A stretch of DNA of 64,000 nucleotides. It comes from Streptomyces sp. TLI_171. GTDB lineage: Bacteria > Actinomycetota > Actinomycetes > Streptomycetales > Streptomycetaceae. Position 1 is the first letter of the stretch; every line of letters starts with the position of its first letter. The stretch lies in NCBI RefSeq assembly GCF_003610255.1, contig NZ_RAPS01000001.1:6971001-7035000 (forward strand), read 5' to 3'. The translations under genes were made by a program, and so were the position numbers. Below, one piece after another: positions 59,560-64,000 of the stretch. Under the pieces are notes generated by a model. It had not been told where the DNA came from. It was given only the letters and a program-made list of their open reading frames with translations, and ran no database searches.

Positions 59560-61479
59560 ATGTCCCGACGCACGCTCGGTGCCGCCACGGCCGTTGTCCT
59601 GGCCCTCGGCCTGATGGGCGCGGCCCCCGCCGCACCCCCCGGACAGGCCGGGTCCGCGGTCAAGGTCTGGGTCACCACCTCCGACGGCGCCGAACAGCTG
59701 CACCAGCGCGAGCCCGTGGCGTTCCACCAGGGGGCGTCCCCGCGCACCACCATCACCGTCGACCCGACGCAGACCTTCCAGAGCATGGACGGATTCGGCG
59801 CCTCGATCACCGACTCCTCGGCGGCCGTTCTCACCGCGCTGCCCCCGGCCGCCCGCGAGGACGCGATGCGCCGGCTGTTCGACCCCCGGCAGGGCATCGG
59901 CGTCAGCATGGTGCGCCAGGTGATCGGATCCTCCGACTTCACCGCCGCCCCGCAGCACTACACCTACGACGACGTGCCGGCGGGCCGGACCGACTTCGGC
60001 CTGCGCCACTTCTCGATCGCCCACGACGAGCAGCAGATCCTCCCGCTGCTGCGTCAGGCCCGGCGGCTCAACCCGGAGTTGAAGGTGGTCGCGACCCCGT
60101 GGAGCCCGCCCGCCTGGATGAAGACCAGCGACTCGCTGCTGGAGGGGCGGCTCAAGGACGACCCGGCGGTCTACCAGGCCTACGCCCGCTACCTGGTGAA
60201 GTTCGTCCAGGCGTACGCCGCGGCCGGCGTCCCGATCGACTACCTGACGGTCCAGAACGAGCCGCAGAACCGCAAGCCCAACGCCTACCCGGGCACCGAC
60301 CTGCCGGTCGCGCAGGAGATCGCGGTGGTGAACGCGCTCGGCCCGCTGCTGAAGCAGGCCAGCCCGCACACGAAGATCCTCGGGTACGACCACAACTGGA
60401 TCACCCACCCCGACGACGTCAAGAATACCCCGCCCGGCGCGGACTCGGAGACCGACTACCCGTACCGGCTGCTGGACAGCGACGCCGCCGAATGGCTGGC
60501 CGGGACCGCCTACCACTGCTACGCGGGCGACCCCTCCGCGCAGAGCGCCCTGCACGCGGCCCACCCCGACCAGGGCATCTGGTTCACCGAGTGCTCGGGC
60601 TCGCACGGCCCGACCGACACCCCCGCGCAGACCTTCCGCTCCACGCTCACCTGGCACGCCCGGAACCTGACGGTCGGCGCCACCCGCAACTGGGCCAAGT
60701 CCGTGCTCAACTGGAACATCGCGCTGGACGAGCAGGACGGCCCGCACAACGGCGGCTGCGACGCCTGCACCGCGCTGCTCACCACCCACGCCGACGGCAC
60801 CGTGAGCACCGGCGCCGAGTACTACACCATCGGCCACCTGTCGAAGTTCGTGCAGCCCGGCGCCCGCCGGATCGCCAGCACCAACTTCGGCACCACCGGC
60901 TGGAACGGGCAGCTCACCGACGTCGCCTTCAGCAACCCGGACGGGTCGACCGTCCTGGTGGTGCACAACGAGAACGACGCGCCGCGGGAGTTCGCCGTCG
61001 CGGTCGGCGGCCGGACCTTCGAGTACGCGCTGCCGGGCGGCGCCCTCGCCACCTTCAGCTGGCCCAGGTCCGGCGCGCCGAAGCCCTCGACCCGCGAGGT
61101 CCCGCTGGACGGCGCCACCGCCGGCGCCGAACCCGCGGGCGCGGACGCCCGGTCGGCGATCGACGCGGACGCCTCCACCCGGTGGTCCACCGGCCAGGCC
61201 CAGGCCCCCGGCCAGTACCTGCAGATCGACCTCGGCCGGCGCACCGCCTTCGACCGGATCGCCCTCGACAGCGGCGACAACCTCGGTGACTACGCCCGGG
61301 GCTGGCAGGTGGAGGCGAGCGAGGACGGCGCCCACTGGCGCACCCTGGCGACCGGCGCCGGGACGGGCCAGCTGACCACCGTCGAGGCCCGCGGCACCCG
61401 CACCCGCTACCTGCGGATCACCGCCACCGCCACCGCCCCCCACTGGTGGAGCCTCGCGGACGTCCGCCTGTACCGCTGA
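59560..61479 (+). CDS. Secreted GH30 glycosidase with CBM32-like domain
   Basis: 639 aa from ATG 59560 (an upstream in-frame ATG at 59542 lies within the operator). Signal peptide RRTLGAATAVVLALGLMGAA. GH30 catalytic domain (about 60-510): GFGASITDSSA, ATPWSPPAWMKTSDSL, acid/base Glu234 (VQNEPQ) and nucleophile Glu344 (FTECSG). C-terminal F5/8-type C domain (about 525-639: AIDADASTRWSTGQAQAPGQ, SLADVRLY). Likely an endo-beta-1,6-glucanase or glucosylceramidase-type enzyme. First gene of the LacI-controlled pair. Confidence 0.9.
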   Translation: MSRRTLGAATAVVLALGLMGAAPAAPPGQAGSAVKVWVTTSDGAEQLHQREPVAFHQGASPRTTITVDPTQTFQSMDGFGASITDSSAAVLTALPPAAREDAMRRLFDPRQGIGVSMVRQVIGSSDFTAAPQHYTYDDVPAGRTDFGLRHFSIAHDEQQILPLLRQARRLNPELKVVATPWSPPAWMKTSDSLLEGRLKDDPAVYQAYARYLVKFVQAYAAAGVPIDYLTVQNEPQNRKPNAYPGTDLPVAQEIAVVNALGPLLKQASPHTKILGYDHNWITHPDDVKNTPPGADSETDYPYRLLDSDAAEWLAGTAYHCYAGDPSAQSALHAAHPDQGIWFTECSGSHGPTDTPAQTFRSTLTWHARNLTVGATRNWAKSVLNWNIALDEQDGPHNGGCDACTALLTTHADGTVSTGAEYYTIGHLSKFVQPGARRIASTNFGTTGWNGQLTDVAFSNPDGSTVLVVHNENDAPREFAVAVGGRTFEYALPGGALATFSWPRSGAPKPSTREVPLDGATAGAEPAGADARSAIDADASTRWSTGQAQAPGQYLQIDLGRRTAFDRIALDSGDNLGDYARGWQVEASEDGAHWRTLATGAGTGQLTTVEARGTRTRYLRITATATAPHWWSLADVRLYR

Positions 61480-61525
61480 CCCGCCGTCACACCCCGCAAC
61501 CCACACCCCCACGAGGAGCCGCACC

Positions 61526-63433
61526 ATGCACGGTACGCACCGCTCCACCCGCACCAGGCTCGCCGCCGCGGCCGCCACCCTCGCGCTGGCCGGCGCGGGC
61601 CTGACCACCCTCGGCGGCGCCGCCGCGCAGGCCGCCGACACCACAGCCCAGGTCTGGATCACCACCGCCGACGGATCCAGCCGCCTCGCCCAGGCGGCGA
61701 GCGTCCCGCTCTCCGCCACCAGCCCGCAGGCGCAGGACATCTCCGTCAACGCCAACGACGTCCAGCAGCCGCTGGTCGGCTTCGGCGCGGCGTTCACCGA
61801 GTCCTCCGCCCACCTGGTGGCGGGCCTGTCCGCCACCACCCGGGCCGCCCTGATGAACGACCTGTTCTCCACCGCCGGCAGCGGCATCGGCCTGAACTAC
61901 CTGCGCCAACCGCTCGGCGCCTCCGACTTCGTCTCGCACCTGCCGTTCTACTCGTACGAGGACACCAAGGGCGCGTTCTCGATCGCCCGCGACCAGCAGG
62001 AGATCCTGCCCGCGATCAACCAGGCCCGGGCGGTCAACCCGACCATCCGGATCATGGGCACCCCGTGGTCGCCGCCCGCCTGGATGAAGACCTCGGGCTC
62101 GCTGAACGGCGGCAGCCTGAAGCCGGAGAACTACGGCGACTTCGCCGACTACCTGGTCAAGGCGGTCCAGGCGTACGGCGCGGCCGGCGCCCCGATCAGC
62201 GACCTGACGGTGGCCAACGAGCCGAAGTTCCAGACGGTCTACCCGTCCACCGGCATGACCGCCGCCCAACAGGCCGACTTCATCAAGGTGCTGGACACCA
62301 AGCTGACGGCCGCGGGCCTGCCCACCGACGTCTACGCCTACGACCACAACTGGGACGACACCTCCTTCCCGCTGAGCGTGCTCTCCCAGGACGCCTCGGT
62401 GACCCGGCTCAAGGGCGCGGCCTTCCACTGCTACGGCGGCCAGCCCGAGGCCGAGCAGCAGGTCGCGAACACCGGCAAGGCGGTGTTCTTCACCGAGTGC
62501 ACCGGCACCGACTCGGCGACCCCGGCGCAGACCTTCAGCAACACCCTGAAGTGGCAGACCGAGAACCTGATCATCCGCAACCTGCGCAGCGGCGGCCGCA
62601 CCGCCGTGCTGTGGAACGTGGCGCTGGACGCCAACGGCGGCCCGCAGTACGGCAACTGCTCCACCACCTGCAACGGCGTGCTGGAGATCTCCGGCGGCGC
62701 CTACAGCAAGAACGCCGAGTACTACGCGCTCGGACACGTCTCCAAGTTCGTCAAGGCGGGCGCCCACCGGATCGGCTCCACCAGCCAGGGCAGCGGCGGC
62801 CTCCAGGACGTCGCCTTCCTGAACCCGGACGGCTCGCGCGGCGCGGTCGTGCTCAACGCCACCGGCGGCTCCCAGCACTTCTCGATCACCGACAACGGCC
62901 GCTCCCTGGTCTACGACCTCCCGGCCGGCGCGGTCGCCACCTTCACCTGGCCCGGCGCGCCCACCGGCGGCGGGAGCACCGGCGGCCCGATCAACTCCGC
63001 GGCCTGGTACACCCTGGCCAACGCCAACTCCGGCAAGTGCGTGGACGCCACCGCCTGGGGCACCGCCAACGGCACCGCCGTCCAGCAGTGGGCGTGCGGC
63101 AACGGCGCCAACCAGCAGTGGCAGTTCACGCCCACCGACAACGGCTACTACCGCGTCACCAACCGCAACGCCGCCGCCGCGAGCCAGGTCCTCGACGTCA
63201 CCGGCGCCTCCACCGCCGACGGCGCCCCGATCCAGACCTGGCAGTGGTCCGGCGGCGCCAACCAGCAGTTCAAGCCCGTCCAGCAGGCCGACGGCAGCTG
63301 GACGCTGACCAACCGCAACAGCGGCAAGTGCCTGGACGTCACCGGCGTCTCCACCGCCGACGGCGCCCGCCTCCAGCAGTGGACCTGCACCGGCGGCTCC
63401 GCCCAGTCCTTCCGCCTCACCGCGGTCGGCTGA
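61526..63433 (+). CDS. Secreted GH30 glycosidase with ricin-type lectin domain
   Basis: 635 aa, signal peptide cleaving near AAAQAAD. GH30 domain (about 60-485): GFGAAFTESSAHL, GTPWSPPAWMKTSGSL, acid/base Glu232 (VANEPKF) and nucleophile Glu324 (FFTECTG). A Gly/Ser linker leads to a CBM13/ricin-B domain (about 500-635) with repeated QQW and GKCLDVTG-type motifs. It is a paralogue of the upstream enzyme with a different binding module. The 46-base gap implies one operon. Confidence 0.91.
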   Translation: MHGTHRSTRTRLAAAAATLALAGAGLTTLGGAAAQAADTTAQVWITTADGSSRLAQAASVPLSATSPQAQDISVNANDVQQPLVGFGAAFTESSAHLVAGLSATTRAALMNDLFSTAGSGIGLNYLRQPLGASDFVSHLPFYSYEDTKGAFSIARDQQEILPAINQARAVNPTIRIMGTPWSPPAWMKTSGSLNGGSLKPENYGDFADYLVKAVQAYGAAGAPISDLTVANEPKFQTVYPSTGMTAAQQADFIKVLDTKLTAAGLPTDVYAYDHNWDDTSFPLSVLSQDASVTRLKGAAFHCYGGQPEAEQQVANTGKAVFFTECTGTDSATPAQTFSNTLKWQTENLIIRNLRSGGRTAVLWNVALDANGGPQYGNCSTTCNGVLEISGGAYSKNAEYYALGHVSKFVKAGAHRIGSTSQGSGGLQDVAFLNPDGSRGAVVLNATGGSQHFSITDNGRSLVYDLPAGAVATFTWPGAPTGGGSTGGPINSAAWYTLANANSGKCVDATAWGTANGTAVQQWACGNGANQQWQFTPTDNGYYRVTNRNAAAASQVLDVTGASTADGAPIQTWQWSGGANQQFKPVQQADGSWTLTNRNSGKCLDVTGVSTADGARLQQWTCTGGSAQSFRLTAVG

Positions 63434-63479
63434 CAACCCCCTGACCGGGACGGCCGGTTGGTGGACCGGCCGCTCCCAC

Positions 63480-63523
63480 GAGGTGCCCGCCCGGGTGTGC
63501 CTGAGCACCCGGGCGGGCACCTC
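63480..63523 (+). terminator. Strong hairpin terminator after the GH30 pair
   Basis: A perfect 18-bp stem (GAGGTGCCCGCCCGGGTG at 63480-63497, CACCCGGGCGGGCACCTC at 63506-63523) with an 8-base loop. Confidence 0.85.
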
Positions 63524-63561
63524 TCCACAGCGCTGACAGCCGCCCCGTGCATGATGAGGGG

Positions 63562-64000
63562 ATGAACGGTACCGACCGGCGTTTCCACGTCATCGTGCTG
63601 TCGAACTTCGCCAAGGGCTTCGACAAGTACGCGCTCGCCTACGGCAAGGCGGGCATTCCGGAGAGCACCTTCCCCGACCGGTTCCACCTGCTGACCCGCG
63701 CGGAACTCGGCATCGGCGTCCGCAAGGCGCGACGCCTGCTCGACCGGCTGGCGGTGGCCGGCGACCGGCTGCTGGTGCTGGAGACCGAGGTCGACCCCGG
63801 CGACCTGGTGCCCAACACGGCGACCGGACTCGGCACGGAACTCCACCGCCCCGCCATCCGGCTCGCCGCCGTCCACGAACTCGACGGAACCGAACCCGAG
63901 TTCACGCTGCGTCCGACCACCGTCGAGGACGCGATGGCAGCCTCCCTGCATCTGCACGACTCGGTGCAGCGCCGGTACGCCGAGCTGCGGCCGCGCTCCG
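63562..64000 (+). CDS. Hypothetical protein, N-terminal part (truncated by window end)
   Basis: At least 146 residues from ATG 63562, preceded by GATGAGGGG, open to the last base of the window. No signal peptide or membrane helix; sequence such as FHVIVLSNFAKGFDKYALAYG and LGIGVRKARRLLDRLAVAGDRL. I do not recognise the family. Codon use is normal for the genome. Confidence 0.7.
   Translation, partial: MNGTDRRFHVIVLSNFAKGFDKYALAYGKAGIPESTFPDRFHLLTRAELGIGVRKARRLLDRLAVAGDRLLVLETEVDPGDLVPNTATGLGTELHRPAIRLAAVHELDGTEPEFTLRPTTVEDAMAASLHLHDSVQRRYAELRPRS

Noticed and set aside
1..64000. CRISPR arrays or a large biosynthetic gene cluster
   Set aside because: No regularly spaced repeats and no polyketide or peptide synthetase genes were found on reading the window.

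Overview
The window is very GC-rich, with strong third-codon G/C bias, and carries the bacterial proteasome/pupylation genes, WYL regulators, Tat genes, secreted GH30 enzymes and many GTG starts. This points to a streptomycete-type actinobacterium (Streptomyces or Kitasatospora); the species cannot be named from the sequence alone.

Layout. (1) 1-9428 is a conserved core: the end of prcB, prcA, pafA, three FKBP-type prolyl isomerases, pafB, pafC, two very small proteins, tatA and tatC. It ends in a 17-bp terminator hairpin. In Mycobacterium tuberculosis the same order runs straight from tatC into helY, but here helY begins at 53226, so about 44 kb lies between them. (2) 9532-18779 is a hydroxyproline catabolic cluster: a three-subunit D-hydroxyproline dehydrogenase, a DapA-family deaminase, 4-hydroxyproline epimerase, an aldehyde dehydrogenase, a second proline-racemase-family protein, an ornithine-cyclodeaminase-family reductase and a GntR/FCD regulator. 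(3) 18787-28695 holds ordinary accessory genes (flavin reductase, ABC exporter with two-component system, AraC, TetR, AhpD-like protein, nitronate monooxygenase). (4) 28711-40336 holds Xaa-Pro aminopeptidase, an oligopeptide ABC importer, an M9 collagenase and an alpha-galactosidase. (5) 40350-42703 is a Roadblock/LC7 cluster, followed by an MFS exporter and a frameshifted ArsR-type gene. (6) 44812-50577 holds an M6 metalloprotease, an S9 dipeptidyl-peptidase-type enzyme and a class V aminotransferase. (7) 50866-52947 holds an ArsR gene, another Roadblock gene, two tRNA-like RNA units and a 243-aa protein of unknown function. (8) 53226-64000 holds helY, an FAD hydroxylase, a DUF1772 protein, a LacI regulator, two GH30 enzymes and a truncated gene.

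Two results stand out. First, regions 2, 4 and 6 look like one regulon for scavenging hydroxyproline-rich protein (collagen or plant HRGPs): outside proteases, an oligopeptide importer, proline-specific peptidases and conversion of hydroxyproline to alpha-ketoglutarate. Six copies of a 13-bp motif, GTRMWATKTCACA, sit before genes of this set, including the GntR gene itself. Second, on the minus strand just after the 243-aa gene lie two tandem tRNA-like units. In each, the T-arm/3' acceptor half comes BEFORE the acceptor/D-arm 5' half, and the two acceptor strands pair over 7 bp. They are circularly permuted tRNA-like genes, or Y-RNA (YrlA)-like tRNA mimics, followed by a strong terminator.

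Two genes (the dppC-type permease near 32205 and the ArsR-type gene near 44470) show apparent one-base deletions. These could be sequencing errors or real mutations.
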